Assembly: GCA_003014445.1 (NCBI GenBank)
Contig: PYGH01000013.1
Location: forward strand, 1 to 64,000
Length of the DNA stretch: 64,000 bases
Origin: Fusobacterium naviforme
Lineage (GTDB): Bacteria > Bacillota > Clostridia > Lachnospirales > Lachnospiraceae
Direction: 5' to 3'
Below are positions 1 to 6,998 of this stretch, in pieces. The translations under genes and the position numbers were made by a program. The stretch's first letter is position 1, and every line of letters begins with the position of its first letter. Below the pieces are notes generated by a model. The model was given only the letters and a program-made list of their open reading frames with translations, was not told the DNA's origin and searched no databases.

Positions 1-273
<273 letters not shown>

Positions 274-398
274 AAAAGGTCGAGTAGGTAGAGGTAGGAA
301 ACGGAAGATGTAAGATAGACTGCAAAAGCAGGGATTAGATTTCGGATGAATTGGGATAAATGTTCTGTGTGTGGTTTTCAGGGTGTGAATAAGATTTT
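274..398. other. 23S-tRNA spacer without a 5S rRNA gene
   Basis: These 125 bases separate the 23S end from the first tRNA. They are A/G-rich and lack the conserved CCGAAC loop and the stems expected of a 5S rRNA, so I see no 5S gene here. It may lie upstream of the 16S gene or elsewhere in the genome. Confidence 0.6.
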
Positions 399-472
399 GG
401 CCTGGTGGCTCAGTTGGTTAGAGCGCCGCCCTGTCACGGCGGAGGTCGTCGGTTCAAGTCCGATCCGGGTCG
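399..472 (+). tRNA. tRNA-Asp (GTC)
   Basis: Full cloverleaf. The acceptor stem GGCCTGG pairs with CCGGGTC including G-U pairs, the anticodon loop is CTGTCAC and the T-loop is TTCAAGT. The discriminator base is G and no CCA is encoded. It is the first gene of a seven-tRNA array after the rRNA operon. Confidence 0.95.
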
Positions 473-489
473 TTTAGGTTTTAAATCAT

Positions 490-562
490 GGGATCTTAGC
501 TCAGCTGGGAGAGCATCTGCCTTACAAGCAGAGGGTCACAGGTTCGAGCCCTGTAGGTCCCA
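490..562 (+). tRNA. tRNA-Val (TAC)
   Basis: The acceptor stem GGGATCT pairs with AGGTCCC, the anticodon is TAC and the T-loop is TTCGAGC. The discriminator is A and no CCA is encoded. It lies 17 bases after tRNA-Asp and is probably co-transcribed. Confidence 0.95.
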
Positions 563-585
563 CTTGCGTCACCAATGATCGTCCT

Positions 586-657
586 GCCGATGTGGCTCAA
601 TGGCAGAGCAGCTGATTTGTAATCAGCAGGTTATCGGTTCGAGTCCGATCATCGGCT
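586..657 (+). tRNA. tRNA-Thr (TGT)
   Basis: The acceptor stem GCCGATG pairs perfectly with CATCGGC, the anticodon is TGT and the T-loop is TTCGAGT. The discriminator is T and no CCA is encoded. Confidence 0.95.
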
Positions 658-676
658 TTTGTTTTAAGACCTATAT

Positions 677-758
677 GGGGGAATTCCCGAGTGGCCAAAG
701 GGGACAGACTGTAAATCTGCTGGCACTGCCTTCGGTGGTTCGAATCCACCTTCCCCCA
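677..758 (+). tRNA. tRNA-Tyr (GTA)
   Basis: A class II tRNA with a long variable arm (a TGCC/GGTGG-type stem around TTC). The acceptor stem GGGGGAA pairs with TTCCCCC and the anticodon is GTA. No CCA is encoded. Confidence 0.95.
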
Positions 759-807
759 CTCGCAGAAGCAATTCTGCAAAATAAAACACGCAAGTGTTAC
801 ATACCGT

Positions 808-881
808 CGCGGGGTAGAGCAGTCCGGAAGCTCGTCGGGCTCATAACCCGGAGGTCGCAGGTTCAAATCCTGTCCCCGCAA
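808..881 (+). tRNA. initiator tRNA-fMet (CAT)
   Basis: The anticodon is CAT. Two initiator hallmarks are visible: the first acceptor position is an unpaired C808 opposite A880, and the anticodon stem carries three consecutive G-C pairs (GGG before and CCC after the loop). This separates it from elongator Met and from tRNA-Ile(CAT). Confidence 0.93.
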
Positions 882-885
882 TAGT

Positions 886-958
886 GCCTTGGTAGCTCAG
901 TTGGTAGAGCGGAGGACTGAAAATCCTTATGTCACTGGTTCGATTCCGGTCCAAGGCA
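886..958 (+). tRNA. tRNA-Phe (GAA)
   Basis: The acceptor stem GCCTTGG pairs with CCAAGGC, the anticodon is GAA and the T-loop is TTCGATT. The discriminator is A and no CCA is encoded. Confidence 0.95.
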
Positions 959-1010
959 TTTTTTCTTTTATCTAGGAGTATTCCATAAATAGTTTTAGGT
1001 GAAGGAAGAT

Positions 1011-1083
1011 GGGATACTAGCTCAGGTGGTAGAGCACTTGACTTTTAATCAAGTTGTCGCGGGTTCGAGTCCCGCGTATCTCA
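1011..1083 (+). tRNA. tRNA-Lys (TTT)
   Basis: The acceptor stem GGGATAC pairs with GTATCTC with one G-U pair, the anticodon is TTT and the T-loop is TTCGAGT. It is the last tRNA of the array. The adjoining mobile-element debris makes it a plausible former integration site, although no duplicated 3' end is visible nearby. Confidence 0.95.
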
Positions 1084-1173
1084 GTATAAAAAATGCAGTA
1101 AAAGCCCAGAAAACCTTGTAAAATCAAGGCTTAACAGTCGTAAGGAACTATAAGTCTTGCAGTTTGGGCAGAG

Positions 1174-1205
1174 AACGGTGTGACCGTGAAGGTCACGCCG
1201 TTTTT
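1174..1205 (+). terminator. hairpin terminator after the tRNA array
   Basis: A 12-bp stem (1174-1185 with 1191-1202, one G-U pair) around the loop GTGAA is followed by TTTTT. It faces the tRNA array and overlaps the stop codon of the opposing recombinase fragment. Confidence 0.6.
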
Positions 1206-2029
1206 CTGCGTCCAAGGATAGATTCTGCAATGATGGGTTCTGCCAGTACGGGGATTTCCACCTCGTCTACGAAGTTGAAGATGATCTCCACCTTCTGTCT
1301 GCGCTTACCGTCAGACTTGTCCGGTGCGTGGATGATGATCTTCTTGATATACTCGTTGACAATCGTCTGCGTCAGCTCTGTGACATCCACATACTTTTTC
1401 GTCAGCGCAATGAAAGCGTCCAGATCGTCGCCCATCGCCTGCCGCTGTTCAACCCATTCTTCCGTTGTTTCAATTTCGAGCTTTAACCGTTCCTGCTCCG
1501 CTTCATAATCAGCCGTCAGTTTCTTATACTTCTCCTTGCCGATCTCACCGAGGGCGTAATCCTCATAGAGCCGGGACATGACCACATCAAGATTGGCAAG
1601 GCGTTTTCTTGCCTGCTCCATGCGCTTCTGATCTTCCCGGATGTCTCGTTCCTGATCGGCGCGGCGGTAATGCCGCCACTCTTCCTGAAAGCCCTCCACA
1701 TCGCTGAGGATATACGCATTGACCGCCTGAATCCGTTCCAGTACCGGTTCCCGCAGCACATCCTCGCGGATATAATGTGCCGAGCAATCGCCGCGCCCAC
1801 TCTTGTATTTGGAGCAGACGTAGTGATCCTGTTTGCCCTCAAAGCTCTTGCAGGTGGCAAAGTGGAGCTTGCCGCCGCAGTCCGCGCAATACAGCAGCCT
1901 GGAAAACAGTCCCTGCCGTTCCGCTTTTGCGGAGCGGCGCTTGTTTTTGCGCAGCTCCTGCACTCTGTCCCACTGTGCCTGAGAAACGATTGCCTCCTGT
2001 GTATCCGAATGCCTGCGTTTTAAGCGTAT
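1193..2029 (-). pseudogene. C-terminal fragment of a large serine recombinase
   Basis: The open frame runs from an upstream in-frame TAA (2030-2032) to TGA at 1193 and encodes about 278 residues. It begins in the text RRHSDTQEAIVSQAQWDRV, which is typical of the recombinase domain just before the zinc ribbon. The zinc ribbon follows (CADCGGK, then YVCSKYKSGRGDC), then a long coiled coil and a C-terminal region containing EYIKKIIIHAP, as in resolvase-family integrases of Clostridia conjugative elements. The whole N-terminal resolvase domain with its catalytic serine is missing, so this is a dead remnant. A GTG at 1961-1963 could initiate a 256-residue piece, but the homology continues upstream of it. 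Confidence 0.85.
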
Positions 2030-2370
2030 TTATGCCTTGCGTACAGAGTGTGAGCGTTATAATTCCCGTTTCAAGGCATCTGGTCAAGAAAGGCTCTGGA
2101 TTCGAAATGGCAGCAGTGCTGCTAATCTCAACACATTAGCCCACATCTCCGCTTTAGCGGTTGCGCTGGTCGCCGTTCTACACGGCTCTCACTCCTACCG
2201 TTCTGCCAAACAGCTTCGGCGTTCCGCCTAATCTGCCTCTTCCATATCTTTTTCAGGTGCGGGGTTTACCGCGCTATGGTTTTTGCGCCCTTGAGATGCC
2301 CTAAACTCTTTTGATTCTCGTTTGCCTGTTTGTGGGCAGCTCCATCCACCTGTTTTGCTCATCTCTCAAG
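2030..2370. other. mobile-element debris, mostly non-coding
   Basis: About 340 bases lie between the recombinase fragment and the GC-rich tract. No complete gene is visible. One short minus-strand frame is listed separately. Base composition is intermediate and stops occur in all frames, which suits decayed element sequence. Confidence 0.4.
2228..2362 (-). CDS. possible 44-residue protein, unrecognised
   Basis: ATG (2362-2360) to TAG gives a polar, Lys/Arg/Ser-rich 44-residue peptide starting MSKTGGWSCPQTG. The upstream GAGAG is a poor ribosome site. I do not recognise the peptide. It sits in mobile-element debris and may be a chance frame. Confidence 0.22.
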   Translation of the reverse strand: MSKTGGWSCPQTGKRESKEFRASQGRKNHSAVNPAPEKDMEEAD

Positions 2371-2605
2371 TCGGATAAGACGCTGGTGGTGGTGAAGGGG
2401 GGAGACCGACATGCCCACCGGGCGGAAGAAGATGGGCGCCATTCTGGGCGACTTTGTAGAGGTGGGCTGCAACTCGGTCCTCAACCCGGGCACCATTCTG
2501 GGCCGGCACAGCAGCGTGTACCCCACCTCCTGCGTCCGGGGTGTGGTCCCTGCCAACTGCATCTACAAGGACAAGGACCATATTGTCCTGCGGCGGGAGA
2601 AGTAA
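2371..2605 (+). pseudogene. C-terminal tail of a hexapeptide-repeat (left-handed beta-helix) transferase
   Basis: The frame from ATG 2411 reads DMPTGRKKMGAILGDFVEVG, then NSVLNPGTILG and VYPTSCVRGVVPAN. These imperfect hexapeptide repeats are typical of the C-terminus of acyl- or nucleotidyl-transferases such as GlmU-like proteins. Upstream, SDKTLVVVKG is readable in a different frame, so one base has been gained in the G-run at 2397-2402. Everything N-terminal of about 2371 is missing. The sequence is GC-rich like the following island and unlike what precedes it, so this looks like donor-genome sequence carried in with the island. Confidence 0.6.
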
Positions 2606-2662
2606 TTGTCCCCCGGCGGAAGGCCAGAAAACAAAAGCGCCATGACAGCTCCATGAAGAACC

Positions 2663-2719
2663 AAAGAGCCCTCACACCGACCGGCCTCAGACGGCCCGTC
2701 GGCGGAGGGCTCTTTTTTC
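2663..2719 (+). terminator. intrinsic terminator
   Basis: An 11-bp outer stem AAAGAGCCCTC (2663-2673) pairs with GAGGGCTCTTT (2705-2715). A second CCGACC/GGTCGG-like stem lies inside it, and a T-run follows. It would end transcription of the hexapeptide transferase. Confidence 0.75.
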
Positions 2720-2813
2720 TGCCCTCCGTGCCGGACAGGCCGCATATTCCAGGCGCGGGGTCACATACAATGGGACAATGGGAGAAGAACGCCGGAGAGG
2801 AGGACACGCTGTC

Positions 2814-2927
2814 ATGGCACAAAACACGCCCGGTGAAAAGACGCACTGGCGGATAGCCCGCTGCTTTGAAGGCACCAGAACTCCGGAGGACCTGCTCAAG
2901 GCCCTTATCCGGGCCCACAGGGCCTGA
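2814..2927 (+). CDS. small basic protein upstream of the serine recombinase
   Basis: ATG to TGA encodes 37 residues beginning MAQNTPGEKTHW. The text FEGTRTPEDLLKALIRAH resembles short proteins that commonly sit just before resolvase-type integrase genes in Clostridia elements. A GGAGAGGAGG tract lies upstream. The role is unknown. It ends 31 bases before the recombinase start, so the two are probably co-transcribed. Confidence 0.5.
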   Translation: MAQNTPGEKTHWRIARCFEGTRTPEDLLKALIRAHRA

Positions 2928-2958
2928 TTCTGTCTGCGGGGAAGGAGGTGGGGCGGCT

Positions 2959-4470
2959 GTGGATGTGTGGAATACGGCGGGCTACCTGCGCCTGTCCAGA
3001 GAGGACGGAGACAAGGCGGAGAGCGATAGCATTGCCAACCAGCGCAAGCTGCTGGAGCAGTACATAGAGGCCCACCCGGAGCTGCGTCTGACGGGCTATT
3101 ACCAGGATGACGGCTACACCGGCACCAACTTTGACCGCCCCGCCTTCCGATCCATGGAGGAGGACATCCGCGGAGGGCGGGTGAACTGCGTGCTGGTCAA
3201 GGACCTGTCCCGGTTCGGCAGGGACTACATCGAGGTGGGGCGCTATCTGGAGCGGGAATTTCCCGCCCGGGGCGTCCGATTTATCGCGATCAACGACCAT
3301 GTGGACAGCGCCGCAGGCCGGTACGACATGCTGCTGCCCATGAAGAATATCTTCAACACCCAGTATGCCAGAGACATCTCGGACAAGGTGCGCTCCGCCA
3401 TCCGCACCAAGCAGGAGCGGGGGGAATTTGTCGGGGCCTTTGCCAGCTACGGTACCGGAAGGACCCGGACAACCACAACCGCCTGCTCATCGACCCCCCT
3501 GCCGCCCAGGTGGTGCGGCGGATTTTCGACCTGTTCGAGCAGGGGTATGGAAAGCTGAGAATCGCCAAGACCCTCAACCAGGAGAGTATTCCCAGCCCCA
3601 GCGAGTACAAGCGGATTCTGGGAGAGCGGTACCGCAACGGCCGCAGGATGGACAAGACCACCTATTGGACCTATGCCACCGTCCACCGGATTTTGCAGAA
3701 CCAGATGTACGCGGGCAACATGGAGCAGGGCAGGAGTCTCCGCCTGACCATGCACGGCAGGGCCAGGCAGAAGGCCAGGAGGACTGGGCGGTGGTCCCGG
3801 ACACCCACGAGGCCATCATTTTACCGGAGCAGTGGGAGCGGGTACAGGCCCTGCTGGCCAGGCGGACCAGGGAACTGAGCTTTGAGCAGAACCAGAGCCC
3901 CTTTGCGGGCTTTCTCCGCTGCGGCGACTGCGGACGGGCCATGGTAAAGACCAGAAGCGCCGGCGGCATCTATTACAGCTGCGGCTCCTACAAGCGGTAC
4001 GGCCCCACCGTGTGCAGCAAGCACAGCATCTCCCACGCGGTGCTGGAGGACCTGAACCGGGTTCTCTCCGCCGTCAAGGACGCGGGGGCGCTGGTGGAAG
4101 AGGCTGCTGCCCGGACCGGTGGGAGCGCGAGCGCGGAAGAGGACAGGCTGGAGGCAGACTGGAACGGCTCTACCGGCTGAAGAAGTCAGCCTACGAGGAT
4201 TACCGGGAGGGGCTTATCAGCCGGAAGGACTTTCTCCGCTATCAGGAGGACTATGAGCGCCAGGAGGGAGAGCTGAACGCCCAGCTGGAGCAGCTCTCCG
4301 GTGATGGGGAGGACAGCGGCCGAAACCCGTGGGTGGATGCGCTGCTCCGGCAGGGGAAGCTGACCGCACTGGACCGGGTCACCATGGCGGAGGCTGTAAA
4401 GCAGATTCTGGTTTTTGAGGATGGGCATATCGACATTACCTATTTGTTCTCCGATACACCTGGATTGTAA
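2959..4470 (+). pseudogene. large serine recombinase with three frameshifts
   Basis: A GTG start at 2959 follows GGAAGGAGG. The N-terminus GYLRLSREDGD carries the catalytic serine. Resolvase text continues through VKDLSRFGRDYIEVG and ARDISDKVRSAIRTKQERGEF to about 3450. There the reading moves to another frame (a base appears to be missing in the codon after SYG), continuing as the recombinase domain (AAQVVRRIFDLFEQGYGK, YAGNMEQG). A second shift near 3760-3790 leads to EDWAVVPDTHEAI and the zinc ribbon CGDCGRAMV. A third near 4100-4160 leads to the coiled coil and the end TYLFSDTPGL. Intact, it would be about 500 residues. It was probably the integrase that delivered the GC-rich island. Three shifts in one gene mean decay or, less likely, sequencing error. 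Confidence 0.85.
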
Positions 4471-4525
4471 AAGCATCAGGCGGCCCCTTCGGCATGGTGA
4501 AGGGACCGCCTGATGCTTTATTGGT
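4470..4525 (+). terminator. intrinsic terminator after the broken recombinase
   Basis: A long stem AAAGCATCAGGCGG...CCCTTC pairs with GAAGGG...CCGCCTGATGCTTT, with a GGCATGGT loop and a short T-rich tail. It starts at the recombinase stop codon. Confidence 0.8.
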
Positions 4526-4536
4526 GGGAAAATCAA

Positions 4537-4568
4537 TTGCCCCTGGCAGTAAATTGTGATATTATAAT
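4537..4568 (+). promoter_or_regulatory. candidate promoter of the two-component genes
   Basis: TTGCCC (4537-4542) lies 17 bases from TATTAT (4560-4565), which overlaps TATAAT (4563-4568). It is the only AT-rich promoter-like patch between the preceding terminator and the response regulator. Confidence 0.4.
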
Positions 4569-4685
4569 CGAAAAAGCGACATAAAAATCCGCATAAGCGA
4601 GGCGCGCAATCCCTTCGATGCAGGCTGAACAAAGTACACGGCGGCCGTCTCCCGGGAAAGGACGGTCACAGGGTAGGTGAGTAAA

Positions 4686-5390
4686 ATGTTCAATATTGCG
4701 GTGGTTGAGGACAATGATCAGGACACAAAGGCCATTATACATTCCTTGAACCGCTATGCCTCAAAGAATCAGCTGGAGTTCCGTATCACCCGGCTTCCCG
4801 ACGCGCTCAAGCTGATCAATGCCTACAAATCAAACTATGATCTGATCTTTATGGACATTGAGATGCCCCATATGACAGGGATGGAGGCGGCAAAGGTCAT
4901 CAGACGGATGGACCACGGGGTGACCCTTGTGTTTGTGACCAACATGGCCCAGTATGCCGTGGAAGGCTACGCTGTGGAGGCCTTTGACTACATTCTCAAG
5001 CCCATCAACGACTACGCCCTCGAGCTGAAGCTCAAGCGGATCATCGCCCATGTGGGCAGCACTGTGGGAGAGCGGATTGTGATCCGGACGGAAGGGGAGA
5101 CCATCGGCCTTCAGGTGAGGAAGATATACTACGTGGAGGCGGACGGACACTATCTCAACTGGCACACCCGGGATCAGGTGTATCGTTCGCTGGGAACGCT
5201 GAAGTCCATCGACCAGCAGCTGCCTAAGAGCTTCTGTGCCATCAGCCGTTGGCATGTAGTCAACATGCAGTATGTGCGCAGTGTGGTGGGCGACGACGTG
5301 CTGGTGGAGGAGGAAAAACTCCACATCGGCCGGTCGTACAAGCAGAAATTCCTGCAGGCCTATGCGGAATACATGGTAGGTGGTACTTAA
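4686..5390 (+). CDS. LytTR-family response regulator
   Basis: An AgrA/LytR-type DNA-binding response regulator of 234 residues. The receiver domain covers residues 1-120: acidic pocket VVEDND, phospho-acceptor D57 in FMDIEMP, and the conserved K105 in ILKPIND. A LytTR domain follows (about 135-228; YYVEADGHYLNWHT, FCAISRWHVVNM). I chose ATG 4686 because AGGTGAG lies 4 bases upstream. A GTG at 4677 in the same frame is an alternative that adds three residues. The sensor kinase gene begins 4 bases after the stop, so the pair is one operon. LytTR domains bind paired direct repeats, and such repeats lie before the first glycosidase gene at 6878-6911, which suggests that this protein controls the island. 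The link is inferred from position and motif. Confidence 0.9.
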   Translation: MFNIAVVEDNDQDTKAIIHSLNRYASKNQLEFRITRLPDALKLINAYKSNYDLIFMDIEMPHMTGMEAAKVIRRMDHGVTLVFVTNMAQYAVEGYAVEAFDYILKPINDYALELKLKRIIAHVGSTVGERIVIRTEGETIGLQVRKIYYVEADGHYLNWHTRDQVYRSLGTLKSIDQQLPKSFCAISRWHVVNMQYVRSVVGDDVLVEEEKLHIGRSYKQKFLQAYAEYMVGGT

Positions 5391-5393
5391 ACA

Positions 5394-6686
5394 ATGGATG
5401 AATTTCTCCTGGTTTATGCTGAGAACCTCATGTGCTTTTTCCTGTTCTTTGTCAATTCCCCACGGAAGAAGCATTTCCTGCCGCGTTTTATCACCTCCAT
5501 AGGCCTGGGCGCCGCCGGAGTGTGCCTGGTTGGACAGCTGCTGGCTGTCTCCAGCCTGCTGGTTTTCATCTACTATCTCATTGAATTCTGTATGCTGATG
5601 GCGCTCTTCCATTTTTGCTTTGAAACCAGCTGGGAACAGGCGCTGAGCTGTGCCAGCGCCGGACGCGCAACACAGCACCTGATTTATCAGGTGCTGCAGC
5701 TCATCGCGCTGAAATTTGATCCGTCCGCATATCTGCCAACCGACTCTTTCCTGTATTTCATGGGAGCGCTGCTCACCTATCTGCCCTTCTGCCTGGTTGT
5801 CTATCTTGTGATTTCCAAAAAGTTCGGTGCCCTTGACTTTGATTTTGAAACTGTTGAATACCGCTGGAGCCTTGCCCTACTCAGCGCGGTCATGGTATTG
5901 ACCTGCGTGGGCATCACCCGGTTGGTCAAAAGCAGCGCCGTCCGGCCGGAGAGCACTGTCATTGCGGAGAGCCTGTACGCCATCATATGCTGCCTGCTGT
6001 GCATGGTCATGCAGTTTGAGATCTATCAAAAGGCCAGACTGACCAAAGAAATTGAGATGGTGCGTATGCTGTGGAAGAAGGACAGCAAGCAGTTGGCCGA
6101 TCGGAAAGACACCATTGAGATGATCAACATGAAGTGCCACGATATCCGCCACAAGCTGGAGGACTATCACCTTCCCATTACCGACGACGAGGAGAAGGAG
6201 CTCAAATCCCTGATCCGCATCTACGACCAGACTTACCGCACCGGCAGCCAGACGCTGGACGTGCTGCTGGCGGACCGGGCGCTGCTGTGCGAAAAGGACC
6301 ACATTCAGCTGAGCTTTCTGGGTGACGGAAGCTGCCTGAAATTTCTCACCGAGGCGGATGTCTACTCCCTGCTGGGCAATGCCCTGGGCAATGCGGTGGA
6401 GGCCGCCCGCAGGGTGGAGGAGGAGAAGCGGCAGATCAGTATGATCATCCGCAACAGCGGCGACTTGGTGTCCATCAGCGTGACCAACTACTACCATGGG
6501 CAGCTGTACTTTGAAGAGGAACTGCCCGTCACCACCCAGCCCGACGCGGAGGACTTCCACGGCTACGGCATGAAGAGCATGCAGGCTATCGCCGAGAAGT
6601 ACGGCGGAAAGCTGAAAGTGAAGGCGGAGAACGGCGTGTTCAAGCTGACCATCTGGCTGATTGACAACAGCCAGCAGCCCACATAA
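5394..6686 (+). CDS. GHKL-type sensor histidine kinase
   Basis: 430 residues. The first 210 or so contain about six hydrophobic segments with very short loops and no large extracellular domain, as in AgrC-like and other HPK10 kinases. The phospho-acceptor motif is KCHDIRHKLEDY, with H249 the likely acceptor. The ATPase part has the N-box LLGNALGNAVEAA and the G-box GYGMKSMQAIAEKYGG. It lacks a periplasmic sugar-binding domain, so the signal could be a peptide, a membrane-borne ligand or a partner protein. It pairs with the LytTR regulator 4 bases upstream and precedes the glycosidase operon. A terminator follows. Confidence 0.88.
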   Translation: MDEFLLVYAENLMCFFLFFVNSPRKKHFLPRFITSIGLGAAGVCLVGQLLAVSSLLVFIYYLIEFCMLMALFHFCFETSWEQALSCASAGRATQHLIYQVLQLIALKFDPSAYLPTDSFLYFMGALLTYLPFCLVVYLVISKKFGALDFDFETVEYRWSLALLSAVMVLTCVGITRLVKSSAVRPESTVIAESLYAIICCLLCMVMQFEIYQKARLTKEIEMVRMLWKKDSKQLADRKDTIEMINMKCHDIRHKLEDYHLPITDDEEKELKSLIRIYDQTYRTGSQTLDVLLADRALLCEKDHIQLSFLGDGSCLKFLTEADVYSLLGNALGNAVEAARRVEEEKRQISMIIRNSGDLVSISVTNYYHGQLYFEEELPVTTQPDAEDFHGYGMKSMQAIAEKYGGKLKVKAENGVFKLTIWLIDNSQQPT

Positions 6687-6758
6687 GCACAATGCTCAAA
6701 ATGCAGAAAAGAAGAATATAACAGAGAATACAGCATCCCTTTGTTTTTTTGTATTTCT

Positions 6759-6801
6759 GTGCCTGTATCGGCCCAATAGAGGCCGGTACAGGCACTTTTT
6801 T
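6759..6801 (+). terminator. intrinsic terminator after the kinase gene
   Basis: A 15-bp stem (6759-6773 with 6781-6795, G-U tolerant) has the loop CAATAGA and is followed by TTTTTT. It separates the two-component operon from the glycosidase operon. Confidence 0.9.
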
Positions 6802-6877
6802 GTGTGCCAAGAAAATTTGCGGTCAAGAATGGAGAAAAATGGTTTCTGTCTGGGCTTGATAGTGCACGGGCACGCTG

Positions 6878-6911
6878 ATGCAGTTCGTGCAAAAAATATG
6901 CGGCTTGTGCA
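6878..6911 (+). promoter_or_regulatory. paired direct repeats, candidate LytTR operator
   Basis: ATGCAGTTCGTGCA (6878-6891) and ATGCGGCTTGTGCA (6898-6911) agree at 11 of 14 positions and start exactly 20 bp apart, two helical turns. The first contains CAGTTCGT, which fits the AgrA-type LytTR consensus. The pair ends 7 bp before the -35 box, the usual place for an activator. Assignment to the regulator at 4686 is inference. Confidence 0.6.
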
Positions 6912-6918
6912 TGGTTTG

Positions 6919-6947
6919 TTGTTGAAAATAGAGAGTACCAATATAAT
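6919..6947 (+). promoter_or_regulatory. sigma-A-type promoter of the glycosidase/uronate operon
   Basis: TTGTTG (6919-6924), a 17-bp spacer, then a perfect TATAAT (6942-6947). The weak -35 box next to the direct repeats fits an activator-dependent promoter. Confidence 0.7.
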
Positions 6948-6998
6948 ATATTTCAATAGGCTCGAAATGATCCCCATTACGAGGAAGGAGAATTATTC

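Larger units (their letters stand above)
6687..6998. other. regulatory intergenic region between kinase and GH3 genes
   Basis: These 312 bases hold, in order, the kinase terminator, an A/T-rich stretch, paired 14-bp direct repeats, a sigma-A-type promoter and the GH3 ribosome site (AAGGAG at about 6986). No coding sequence is apparent. Confidence 0.8.

Noticed and set aside
600-884. Open frames on both strands across the tRNA array (597-884)
   Set aside because: They run through tRNA-Thr, tRNA-Tyr and tRNA-fMet and have no coding support.
1084-1173. CCTTG...CAAGG hairpin after tRNA-Lys as an attachment site
   Set aside because: The stem is short, has no T-run and no second copy of the tRNA 3' end was found at the other side of the debris.
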